This document shows positions 38,901 to 52,300 of a DNA stretch of 64,000 bases, piece after piece. Made by a program: the position numbers and the translations under genes. The stretch is from Arbacia lixula (lineage: Eukaryota > Echinodermata > Echinoidea > Arbacioida > Arbaciidae): positions 16,545,636 to 16,609,635 of the forward strand of contig OZ022580.1 in assembly GCA_963669155.1 (NCBI GenBank). Reading direction: 5' to 3'. The first letter of the stretch is position 1. Each line of letters opens with the position of its first letter. The notes under the pieces are model-generated. The model was not told where the DNA came from. It searched no databases and saw only the letters and a program-made list of their open reading frames with translations.

Positions 38901-41900
38901 TAAATCCTCTGTGTGCAAGGGAAATTGCTATATATCGTGATATTTGTGTTCATACAGTGGTCCGAGAATACATCTTCCAGATCAAGAACAAGTTAACCAA
39001 ATTCTGTGTGCGTGTGTACATTGTAGAACTCGTTGACATTAGAATCAAACATGACAGCAATTCATCTTTTCTTTAATCTGTGAATAATTCATTGAATGAA
39101 TCCTGAATTGATAGAAATAACATGGCACCGTGGTCCACGAACTACACAGCGAATCTACCTTGAGTCCCCGACTCTCACCGTATTTATTTGTTGAACTCAG
39201 TATATTGACGATAATTTATACTCGAGTCCCAGCCGCAAAATGCAGTCACATACGGTACACACGGGTGTCACCAATAAACCGCAAAAACGAAAATAAATTG
39301 AGAAAAGCATCAAATCATGGGTGGAGTCTATTACATCGCCGGCCTTGTTCTCTTCACCGGCTGATATGTTTTGTTGTTTTCCCACTCTCCATAACCACCA
39401 TTGCTAGCTATCAGCTCAAATAGTAACTGTTGTTTTCCCCACGGCAGTTCGTCTGCACGGAGGAAGCACCGTGAATCATGGGAGAGTGGAGGTGAATCTG
39501 GACGGAATCTGGGGTACTGTTTGTGATGGCAACTGGGACCTTCAGGATGCTGACGTCACATGCAGGAGTCTCGGCTTTCCGTTTGCTCTGGAGGCTCTAC
39601 CAGCAGCCTGGTTCGGTCAAGGATTAGGATCGATCTTCCTCGATGATGTCGAGTGTACTGGAACAGAAGCAACCCCTTTCCATTGTCCGAGTAGTAGCTC
39701 CAATGAGTGTACTCATGAAGAAGATGCAAGCGTGGTCTGCTCACCAATCATCACAGGTATTATGATCACCCTTATGTCGAGTTGCTCAACTGATAGACCA
39801 GGATAAATCAGGATACTATTAGACATAACATTATTACAATCAAATAATGTAGAAGTTATATCGAAGTGGAAAAAAACTGACTTTCAATTGTCTGCTGTGT
39901 TAGTGAATAGATCCAAACGGCTTATAGACTCCATAATGAGAGGCCTGGGAATTATTTTCACACATAATGATTTGTATACAGTTTTGGAATTGTCTGTTAT
40001 TCCTTTGGGTCAATTTTTCAACATGTAAATAATTGTATGCTCATGTGTTGGCATATGTTGAAACTGAATAGTGAAAATATTTTCATAGCTTTGCGGTAAC
40101 AAAATTGGGTCTTGACAGACATCTTTATTGAAAGAAACTCAAAAGCTTATTCGTATTAGAACACCTCTCCACAAAATATTTTACTATAGCAGTCAGTACA
40201 GCACCGTTGATGTTACGTGTGCACTTCTCCTGCGGCACACGGGGTAATTCACTGTGAAGTTGTGAAAGAATACTGTGGTAAACTAAATTTACACGTTTTA
40301 AAATCATTTGCTTTAACGACGCAGCATCAATTATCTGCAATGATGATTCTAGTTGCTCTGTCTTGCTCAACCAAAACAACCATGTAGACATATCAGTAAG
40401 GTTTGACGTACTACCAAGATATGTATTCATTAATTTATTTGGATTGTTTCTCTTTATCAGAAGAAGCCATTTCCTTTGTGCCAGAGAGTGGAACTGTTAA
40501 CATCACATTCAACCAAGCTGGAGTCTCCAATGTCACCTTGTTGCAAACGATTCCTTCTTATTGGTTCCGAGTGCAGTTAGTTGAACTAGATGTTTCCCAA
40601 AGCAATGCCTTCTTCATACAAATAGGCGGTGGAAATTTATCGAGCAGCTTGCAGCCTCTGAAACGGATATCAAGCACTGACAGTCGCCAGGATGATGTGT
40701 ACATAACAACCAATGACATTTGGGTTGCATATGGAAGCCGTTACGATTTCACCGGCCGCATTGTAGTTGTCATTACTCCCGTTCAAGTGTCAGGTACATC
40801 AAATAAATGTGCTCGATTATGCACCTGCCTCTTGTCATTTAAGTCTAACCCTTTCAAGTAAAATATTAATGAAAGATGATCATGTAGAGAGCTCAACGTA
40901 AACAACAAGACGTGAAGTTCACTAATGCCAGTAATGCTTTCCACACTGTGCCTGCTAAAGCAACGAATTGCTCAGTCTTTTCATTTGTTGCACATTATCT
41001 GGACCATTGCTGTATAAAGGAGCGATTCATAGTTTGCATATGACAAATGTCACTTTTCCTGGCACATTTTGATTATTGAAATAAGGCAATTAGCTAATCA
41101 GAATGGTAACATATCACTGATTTCGTACAGTGCATAATCAGAAAACTAGTTCATGAACCGTGTCCTTCTACCCAAACCCCCATACTGTGCCTGCAAGTCC
41201 ATCTATCCATCGTAGTTTCTGATGTTGAAAGAGCTTTAATGTTTAATACAGAAATCTTGGGTTTCTACTGTCTTTCGTGAGTTATATTTGACAGTAATAC
41301 ATACATTCGTGGGTAACCTTTTTTCACCATGCATTGACGAAGTAACAACAGATAAATTCACCTTGAGACAGCATTTGTCCGCAATGCGTAACATATTTAG
41401 CAACATAAGTCATGTTTCTGTTCAGATCTGTACATGTGCGAATCTGAAATGAAGTGGATCCATCAGGATGCTGTGTGTGACGGCATTCAAACCTGTGAAC
41501 GCGGGGATGACGAGATGGACTGTCGTAAGTAAAGCTATATCTTTCCAACAATAATATTCAAATAAGTATTAAAGGGATAGTCCACCCTGAAATAGTGTTC
41601 GTTTCTATAAAAGCAGAAATATCAAAGAAACATGTTACTGAAGGTTTGACCAAAGAAAGATTTTATCTCATAAAATTTCAATTTAGGACGTCATGTGCGC
41701 GGTGCTCTCCCATTTGAAATTGTTAGGTGTATGATTCCATAAATATTTTCCTTTTCTGTTTTTCCAAAATAGATGTGTGTGTAAAATGCTTATAATGCTG
41801 TTTTTAATGCATTCATATCCTTCTATGAAAATCAACAATTTTAATGAAATTAGTGCACAACATATAGAAGAGCATATTAAACGTGACGTCACATAATAGC

Positions 41901-44900
41901 AATTTAAACAATCGTAATTTTCTTACCCTTTGACGGATTTTCATCAAATCAAACCTTCACTAAGAAGTTTCTTTTATGTTTCTGCGTTAAATTTATTTCA
42001 CGGTGGACTGTCCCTAAATTTGAATTACTAAATGTTGCAGCCTTGAACAGATATGACAAAAGGATTCTATTAAATCGATATGGCAAAGCACATATCAAGA
42101 AATGGTGAGAAGGGCATTATATCTATAATTTCAAGGCAGATAACGAAGTGCCCGGAACAGTACATAATACAATTCCAAAATTAGAACGCATCACCAACAT
42201 AACCTTACATGAGTAGCGCTTATGTCACGTGCTGGGCGTAATTCGAAGTTTGGATTTCAAAAAGTGTGTACAAGATTCAAAAGAATATTGTAGAAACATA
42301 TTTAGGACATGAAATTTAAATGAAGATTGAGTCACATATGGGTATATACGGGTAATATATTAATCAATAGTATTCATGTCATATTTACGAATGGAATCGC
42401 ACTATGTTCACTATCATGACTATGAATAATGTATAATTAGAAAGCATTGGCCTACCGTTTTTGTACATTTTGTCAGATTTCCAATTGGAAGTTGGAGGTA
42501 TTCAGCGGCTGACGTCATATGACTATCCTTTCAACTATTCAACGAACGCGTACTCTTTATGGGTCTTCTCGAGAGATGATCCGTCGAACCAGCCCCAGAT
42601 GCCCCTATACATCAATATCACTGATATACTCCTTGCCCCGGGTGACAACCTCACGGCAGCTATTGGAAATCATCCTGAAAACAGAACGAGAACTGTGTTT
42701 AGCTACAGCGGGTATTCACCACCTCAGTACCTCCTCCCCATTGGCCATATCATAAACGATACGACCTTCTTCATCGAATTTTCCACCAACTCGACTGAAA
42801 CAGCAATGGGATTTTCACTGGACGTCTCTCATATTAATACTGAAGGTGAATGTTATTAACTAAATTAAGAAAAATGATACCTTTATCGGTAATATGATCC
42901 ACATACTTGAGGTTTGCGTCTCTGATCTGAAAGGTTGGTCCTTTTTGGGAAGATTATGAATACTGCTTTTATTACCAGGCATTTATTTACGGCAATAGCT
43001 GTTCCACCAATATTAAACAATGACATCTTCTCAACATTACGTGAGAGCAGTGTCTCCTTGCTATATTGATTCACAAATCATTTGAATTGATTGTAGAGAC
43101 TGACCGAACGTGTACATCTATCGAACAAATCGATCGGGCAAGTACAGGATGCTTCAAAAAAGAAAAAAAAACTTGTCAAATGTTGAGTTGTACAATGTTT
43201 CACATTCCCAAATTAAAACTAGTGGTCCGTGTTGTTTGGTACTTACTGCGTTTTCACAATTACATCTACATTATCGTTGTAAAAGATGTTGATCTATCAA
43301 TTCTAATTTTGACCGTCTGTGTTAAAAGCGATGGCAAAAATACTCACATGGCTTCTTTCTTAAAACTAGATTGGTTCTTCTGCGGTGATAGTGGAAGGTT
43401 AGTATCCCGAGACGTTACATGCGATCGGACTTATCAATGCAAGAATTATGCTGATGAAATATCATGTGGTAAGTATATAGGGCAAGTAAACACGAGCAGT
43501 TCTTCAAGAGAATATGAAAATAAACTGAAACTCTCTCTTGCTGCTCTGCCAAATAAAAAAAATGTTAAACAAGCCCGCGAAGAATATTTAACTTCGCAAG
43601 AGACATAATGTTTTTATCACGAATTTGCATGTTTATAGAGAGACATATATTTGTATGTATATAATTGTGTCCGGAAAGCAAAACCTGAATGAATCATCGA
43701 CTAGTTTACACAACTGATTGCAAAAACGATGCAAGACGATAAATGACAATACGACTAGGACTACCTAGAACAGTGACGCAAGTATTACCCTTCTGGATAT
43801 TCCACATCGTGATTGTACGTTCAAATTGATTATAATGTATGATATAATCCATAAATAATATATAATTTGTGTTTACTTTAGAAAATTGGACAACTCAAAT
43901 GATTTCTACTATACAGACGCAGAACCAGCACAAAAGTAATTGCTAAAAATCGATATGTTTTGTTTAAAAACAAAAAATGACCGAGGAGCACATTACATCA
44001 AAGCCAAGTCCATGGTCAAACCAAAAGTATTAAAAATGTTAAAGGCTCAGACAAAAGTTTTGTAAGTGATCATTTGCACCAAAGATAAATACCAAATGAT
44101 ATGATATGCATCAAAGTAAACACATGACAATTTATGATGATTTCGATTCATCGGTGATTTTCTTTCCGTTTTCTTCCAGATTCACCTGTCTTCATTTTTG
44201 ACAAACAAGTTTTCAACTTCAACGTTCCATCGATCAATATCCGTGGTTACGATCAGTCGCTGTTCCAAACGAACTCTACTGGATTTCAAGTGAGGTTCAC
44301 CGATGTCTTTCTCAGTAATAATGATGAGATCATTAGGATTGGTGTTGGAAATGATCCATTGGACAGCGAGTTTGTATTTTCATACCCGCAGGGATCCATC
44401 AGCCAGATTAGTAAATTATACATAGGGAAGAGCGATATCTGGCTTGCGGTCATCGGAAGTAGCTGGTTGCCGAGCGACGGTTACGCCCATATTGAAGTCT
44501 CTCCTATAGACGGTACGTTTATCATGGGGTATGAATTGTACATCCTGCCAAACCTGTGATGAGATGACCTGATTTACGTAACTATCAGTGCGTGTATAGA
44601 ATTTAGGCATTATGATATTCCTATATGTATATAAAAAACAGAAGTGGGATGAGAGACATACTTTAAGCACACTATTTTGGAAGTTAGGATCATTGATCAA
44701 ATTGTAACAATTGCTCAAACATTATTTTTTTCGTAACTACTATAATTACCCATCTTTGGACTTTAATATTTCGTTCTATCCCCCTAGAAATCTAAAAAAC
44801 TGAAGGCTTGAAAATACGATAATGTCTTTTCAGGGAAGTGACAAATGACATAGACACGACGAATTTATTTCGTTTCGTTTCTATCATTCCAAAGATCTGT

Positions 44901-46280
44901 TCAGTTGTACGTCTGAGAGAAAGTGGATCCAGGGGAATCAAACTTGTAACGGTATTACAGACTGTCTACAGGGAGAGGACGAAGACAACTGCGGTGAGTT
45001 TGTCATCAACTCAAATGCTATAATATTATTTTTTACATCTTTTTGATTTTGGTATGCTCGTGCCTAAATCCAGTTTTGTTCTGAATGTGGCTCACTTTTA
45101 TGTGTAAACTAATTATTTCTACAGCAGTAGAATGTGACAGTTTTTGATGAAAAAAACGACTGTATTTTTCGAAGAACATCTTTTATTATGCTTGTTTATA
45201 TCTATGGATGTGTACTTTAGTATTCAGTCAAATACGCCATTTCTTCTAATCTCCATACATTTTCGTATATTTAAACAGATTTGAACAGTACAACTTCGAT
45301 ATTATTTTGTTGTCGATTCACTAAAAGTTATGATCCGTGATTGCATTATTTTTCAACAATTGGAAGCAAACAAAACAGCACTTTGTCAATTCCTATCAGG
45401 GGGGGAGGGGGCATTTAATGAAAGTTGTCAGTACTGACAAGTTGTCTTTCTCTGACATTTACCATAGTAGCAGTCAGAGGCTAGTGTCTCTCAGCCAATC
45501 AAAACCAAGGATTTCAGTGAAATTGTTGGCACTGACTATTATAGTCAGTGCTGACAACTTTCATGATGGCCCCCCAGAAGTAACTTTAATATTAATTCAT
45601 TTTGCTTTGATAAGTGTTACATACGTTTCACAGGTGGACTGCAGAATGTTTATTTAATTGACAAGAAAATACAATGGTTCATATGAATTTCTCTCTTTCT
45701 GTATTCTCTCTTCTTTATGCAGAAAATAGTCCTTGTGATGACCCAACAAACTGCCCCGGGATACAAGAGTGCGTTCGAAGACACAACACAGCTGAATTCA
45801 CGTGTGTCTGTAAAAACGGTTATACCATGGATTCTTCAATGGCATGCGTGAACATCGATGAATGCATTGACCCAGCAAGACATAACTGCGCTGACACGGC
45901 CGAGTGTGTCGACAATTTAGGATCATATACTTGTACGTGTCCTCTAGGCTACGTAGGAGATGGCATGCAATGTCAATGTGAGTACATACTCTACTGATAT
46001 ACTGATATAAGTTAGATATACGATATTATATGAACATTGGCTTCGACGCGATGTGTTTCATTGTATCCCATTGCGTATTGAGACTCCATGATTTGATATA
46101 CGTTCCCGTGTACAACTACAAGGTTTGTATAACTGCGTTGACCACGATATTTATTACATTTGCTAACTGCATCTATGTTACCGGAAGGGAAATACTAATA
46201 GTGTGTCATTTCAAACGGATGGGACGAGTGTTTTAAATGTTACAACCATCATTAAACGGCCTATATTATGCAAAACACAC

Positions 46281-46328
<48 letters not shown>

Positions 46329-49300
46329 ACACACAACATTTCCATAGGCTATACTTTGCTTAACACCAATAAAGGTTAGGTCGGTAGAGTTACTCGTAAG
46401 TGAGATCGTGATTAGACGTCGTGACAATATTCTTTGTACCAGGAATACATCTGCTTTTTATATAATTATGCTGACGATGTTTTTATTTAATGCTGATATC
46501 CAACTATGAATCATGCTCAAATTTGTTTCCCCTTCTTAGTGATCTCCAACCCATGCCCTGTATTCGAACCATGCGTGAATGGTGTTTGCGTGAACTCTGC
46601 ACCTGGGGAATACCGTTGTGACTGCCAAGACAACTTTCAAGGGGTCTACTGTGACGTCATGACGCAGGCTCTACGTACGATTTCTTTTTGTTTATACCAG
46701 TCCATTCCCTAACTCTTAACGAGTCTACCTGTCTCTTTCTCTAAGTATGTTGAGATGCATTGTATTGTATTGTATTATGTTATACGAAATTTTTTTCTTG
46801 CAGTACAAGCCATGTAGGGTTCGATCCAATACGGAGTAAAGAAAACATGGTTTAGTGCTGTCTAATCATTAATGTGAGCACACACTGTAGGTCTACGCAT
46901 TATTGTTCAAAATCAGCTAAAAGAGTCTAAAATACTCATGGGAAAAGGGCGTGGTTTTGAATATATACCGCATGAAACGCACTCATATGTTGGTTAATCA
47001 ATTTTCCACCTTTCTACCACATCTTTTAGCTTGAAGTGTAAAATTATCAGCATATACTCAGAAGATTGTTCTTCTGAAATATCATAACATATCTAATTGT
47101 CTCCAGTTCCCTTGGAAATCGCCCAACACCCAACCAGCACAACCGTGGACATAAACACACGCATACAGCTGCGATGTGGATTCACTAACGCCGAGCGGTA
47201 CGAGTGGTTCAGAGATGGGCTCGCCATTCCAAACACCGAGAACGGAAGTCCCCTCACCATTTCCTCGATCACACCAAGTGACATCGGATATTACTTCTGT
47301 AGAGGATATGGGCGAAATAACATGACATTGGACACGCAATGGGCGTCTGTGTATGTGAGAGGTAGGGTGCTTTTTTTAGTATTGTGTAATCATCGGAGGT
47401 ACTATAGACTGTCTGATGGATAGGAAAGTAATGTGAGGGACAAATTGATCCACGAGTCATTCTCTTTTTTCATGTCATAATGCATTATATTGTTGATTTC
47501 AGTTGTATATTTCTGTTGAATTCGAAGAATCGTAGTTGTACTTTAAACATATTCAAATATTCATCACAATATTGTATGAATATATCCGTTAATAGCTTTG
47601 TACATTTATGTCATTGATACAATGTTATCCCCTACTGTTAATCTATTTTACGAAATAGGTCATGCAATAACACGTAACCGTGTTGACAATAAGTGGTTCT
47701 TTCTGTAGTGTTTTTATGTGATCAGTTAGTAATATGTTAGGTATGAACAATTGGAAAAGAAATATAACCAAAGTAAACGCCTGTCTACACCATCTACCTT
47801 TGATCTTGAAGTGCAACATGGTTAAAGTGATTGTCATATATGTATGTAATGATATGAAAGTGATGGCAATTATTAAACAAAGGCGTGTCATTGGTAAAGT
47901 CAAGTTTATTTCATGGTTAATATTAAAAGTACTTCTGCATTGCTTGTTGTTCGATTGCATGATGACATGACGACATCATGATCGAGGCGAACGAACTTGT
48001 TATCAACATTAGTGCTAACACTTTTCTGAAATAACATGAACATTGTTGATAGATCAATGCTACAAAAGTTATTTATGATAACTAATTTTTATCATGACTG
48101 TACTTAATTCTCCGTATTCCTTTAGTTACAAGCACATCTTTGTTGTATTGTCATTGCAGACCTGGCGAGTATAGAAGTGTCAAATGCAAGGTTCGACATT
48201 GAATACCAGAGTGACCTCAGTGACGCGACGTCAGACCTCTTTCAGCAAACTATTGCGAGAATCAGTACTTTTGTATGTAACAATTCATATGTGTTATACG
48301 AGATCTTGTTTTTACAGTTCCCTCTCCCTTTACATTAAATCTAACTCTTACCTCACAAAATTGCATTTCAGTACGTTGATTAAAATTCACTCGTACGTTT
48401 TTAAACCTTGTGTAAACATCATGACTAGACATCCTCATTTTTTAGCCTTCAAATTCAACCGAAAATGAACTACGTAAAAATGACAGATGGTTGTAAATAT
48501 TGTTATTGAATAAATGGATTGCGTTTCAATCAATTTCCCAATGCCGTGATAATATACACAAATGTCCCACATTTCCTAGTGATTTTGTCCAAGACATATA
48601 CCATTCACCTATTTCTCCTTTAGCCTGAAACATTATGTTACTGATCTACAATTCATGCTAAATAAAGTTGTATCGGAAGACGTCGTATACCAGCAGTGGA
48701 GATATGTGTCGTGTAATAGCAGTAACAGTTGTATATGGTTTTATTAATGTATGTATTGAACGTAGATGCACGTTACAAGTAGATTTGTCATCATTGACTC
48801 TTACCATCCCAGTAATCTTATAACAAATTATTACTTGTTGACATTAAGTCAAAAATAAAAACAAACAATACTTAAAGCTCAAAGGAATATACAACCTAGC
48901 AATTAGTCGTGTTGTGTTTTACGCTACACTTAATCTGGTACGCAACTAGTGAACACTTAGGCAAACGAAATGGTTAAAATGTGGGGCAGGTAACAGTACA
49001 GCTCCATCAACGCCCACCCAGAGAAAACATTGATGTCCATCAACAATTTAAATTCATAAACGGTCTATAACCTCCTCCTCCCGAACCTTTCAGGTACAAA
49101 CCGGTCTACAGAACAGCGAGGGATTCGATGTCCTAACACCGGCCGTTGTGTGCAGAAACCTCCGTCCAGGGAGCGTCATTGCTGACATGGACATCTACAT
49201 CGACGACACCAGTTTGTCAGCCTTGGATCAGCAGACTCTTATCACCAAGTCTCTTACAAGTCTAGAGGCAAACTCCAACGGCTATCTTAATGTATCTGAC

Positions 49301-52300
49301 ATAGGCGTCCTAAGCAAAGGTTATTGCCATGATTACACCATTTCTCACATCAACATCGACATTAAATCCTTCATCTATTTTATCCGCGTAAACATAATAA
49401 TAAGTGTTATAATATATGAGCGAAAATTGTTGTTTAAGGCCACAATGTTTGGATTGAGAGGTTTAATTTCCGTTGTCATGGGCGAACATCAGCGTGGATA
49501 GGTCCTAACCGCCTCCACTCCTGACTGTGAGGTATTTATACAACTTTCAAACACTGCTTCTAAGGAAATCAACTCCATAAACAAAGTCATAACAGCGTAT
49601 AGTGAAATGAGTCAATTTTATGTGTTGAGTATCATTATTTAGACATTTGATTTATGTAACAATCGCCACTACACTCATGGGATAATGTGCTGAAAGATTT
49701 TGGTCAGTATTGGAAGTAATACGAGGTTCAGATACGAATCTTTGTCATGTTGATTGTAATGGCATTAAAGCTCAAAACTCGTGGTTGCACATTATGCTAA
49801 ACATGTCCATCATTTATACAGGACTCTGTTTGAATACGACATGGGACTCGCCTCGATTCGGAACGGTCGGGTTTCCGCGTGGAGAAAATGGAACGTGGGC
49901 AAATTCAACAGGCGTTTGCCCTTTTAACACAACTCGGGGTAAGTTCGCGATCGGGATTCTCCAAGATATCAATTTATTATGTGATGTCAGGAAGTGATTA
50001 TGATTCTGATTACATTGTAAAAATGAAATCATCGCGTTTGAAATCCAGAATTTACGTTCGGTTCATTGATATGATTAGAAAGTCTTCACAATAATTTGAT
50101 ATCACACATCACAAATCAAAAGACTCACAATGTTCGGCCCGAACATTTTGAAGATTTATGATTTAATCACTGATTACTCTTTTATCTTCCCAATAGAGTA
50201 TATTTCCTTTAGCTACACACTACGCGGTAGATAGTTTTGTGGTTGACGGAGTAGAAGATGGGGGAAGAAATGTTCCAAGATCTGATTTCTCGCCAGTATT
50301 CCTACATTGATTATCTATATGTTCGGCGGCCCATTTAATGTTGTGACAGTTTTTCTTCTTTTCTATTTCTGTTTTATGAAATTTTGTAAACCCATCATGA
50401 AAAAGGTTAACACTTTCTGTACAAAGCCTTAATAAGCACATTGAGTTATTGCGCATTATGTGCTCCCAAGGGATTCGGAGAGCTAAGAAGCTCGTTTCTC
50501 ATATTACAGCTGGTGAGCCGATAGCTCGAGCCCTGTGTGTTGGGGACTTCATCCTGCAGAGCACCTGGCGCCCAGAGGACAACTGTGGTCCAGTAAGAAC
50601 AGTCACAGACCTACTCACCGACCTATCCCAGGTTAATCCTTTATTCTTTTGTTTGCATAATGGGCATTTGTTTCTTAATATTTTCATAGAGTTTTAACTT
50701 GACACGACTTTAACTGTTACTGTGACTAGAGGCTGCATTTAACGATACGATGTATACGCGTTTGCGTCACGTCCACCTGGATTTTACAATATGATGTGCA
50801 AAAGTCTTCGTTGCATTCACAGTTGTGGTAAAAAATATTTTATAGCATGACCTTTTAAGCCACACGTTGCACTGAACAGTTCCCCCACTCAGCCCATTCG
50901 TACATACAGACGATATTGAACATTAAAAATTGCCATGGGCTTGCGCTAAGCCTGCCGGGAAATGAGTGTTCTCTATTGCACCTCTCCCATTCCATATCAC
51001 TCTCACCCACACATGCAGTAGCATACAGGAAGTTAAGGCGTTAACTAGAAACTATCTAAAGACAAACTAGATGCCATGCCCACGAACATGGATGCACTTG
51101 CAACCAAAATCAAAGAAAGTGTGCAAAAGTGGCGATAAATCTCTTAACTTAACCGCATATTTCCTTTCATGCATTCTGTGTTTGTTTAAACCTTTAATCG
51201 GGACGATTGAATGCCCTTTTTTTCAAACTCCACTGTTTTCTAACTCTACAGATTGAACTAACAAGTTCCTCGGTAACAGTGATCAGCGAGGAGCTGTCAG
51301 TTGTGACGATGAACACGGAAGAGATAACCTCACAGGACATTATCTTGGTTTCTGACCTGACGTCCAGAATTGTGCAACTGACGTTAACAGACGATGCTCG
51401 AATCGCGGAGGTTAGTTTTTGAATTAACACAAATTTACATGCCACGTTATCAATACAAAGTATCCATGATCCATATGACCCTACTAACGTGACTTTGCTG
51501 ACCTAAGGTTGCAATATAGTTACATTCAGTCAATATGCAGATAACTATCCTGGGTACACGAAATACGTTTCCGGAAACTTCATATAACTTCATTGTATGG
51601 GTAACTGAGTTCACATTCTTTGAAATCAACATAATTACCTTTTAAACATGCTACTTATGGAGCTCATGTGCATCATTCGAATATATATAATACATGCAAT
51701 GTTCATTGGAGATACATTTATGCATTGACAGCATGTCTTTTTTTCTTAGATACGTTTCGAGATTAAATGAGTTGTCAATTATGAAATAAATAAAAACTGT
51801 GACCATAAAGCGGTTGAACACTGTGCACATTGTGCTCATCATGAATCAGTGACCGTCCTTCTCACACTGCTTCCCATTTAGGTTATTTTCAGAAAAGTGC
51901 ACGGAAAATAGAAACATGAGATATTTTTACCTGTATTGACAGTTCCAAATGTAATATTCAGAAAATGCATGTTCTTCGTTAATTTTATTTTCAAAATGAC
52001 ACGCGCATAAGTAAGGCATGTTGCGCGTGAACGTTGATTTGGAAAGAACAAAATGGATGAGGTATTCGGAAGCCCGTTGGCCTTGTCAGCTATGGTTTTT
52101 CGGTAACTTGAGCATCGTGACATAATGGATTTATTTACATTCAGGTTGCAACCTCGTTGACAAGTATCGTAAACAACATAGCTGACGTAGCCGTCACTGA
52201 GCTACAGGCGGCCGAGGAAGAAAGTGGAGCGACCAGACGGTTGGTGAAAGCTTTTGAGGAACAACTTCAAAAAGTAGAAGTTGCTGAAGGGATGAATCTG

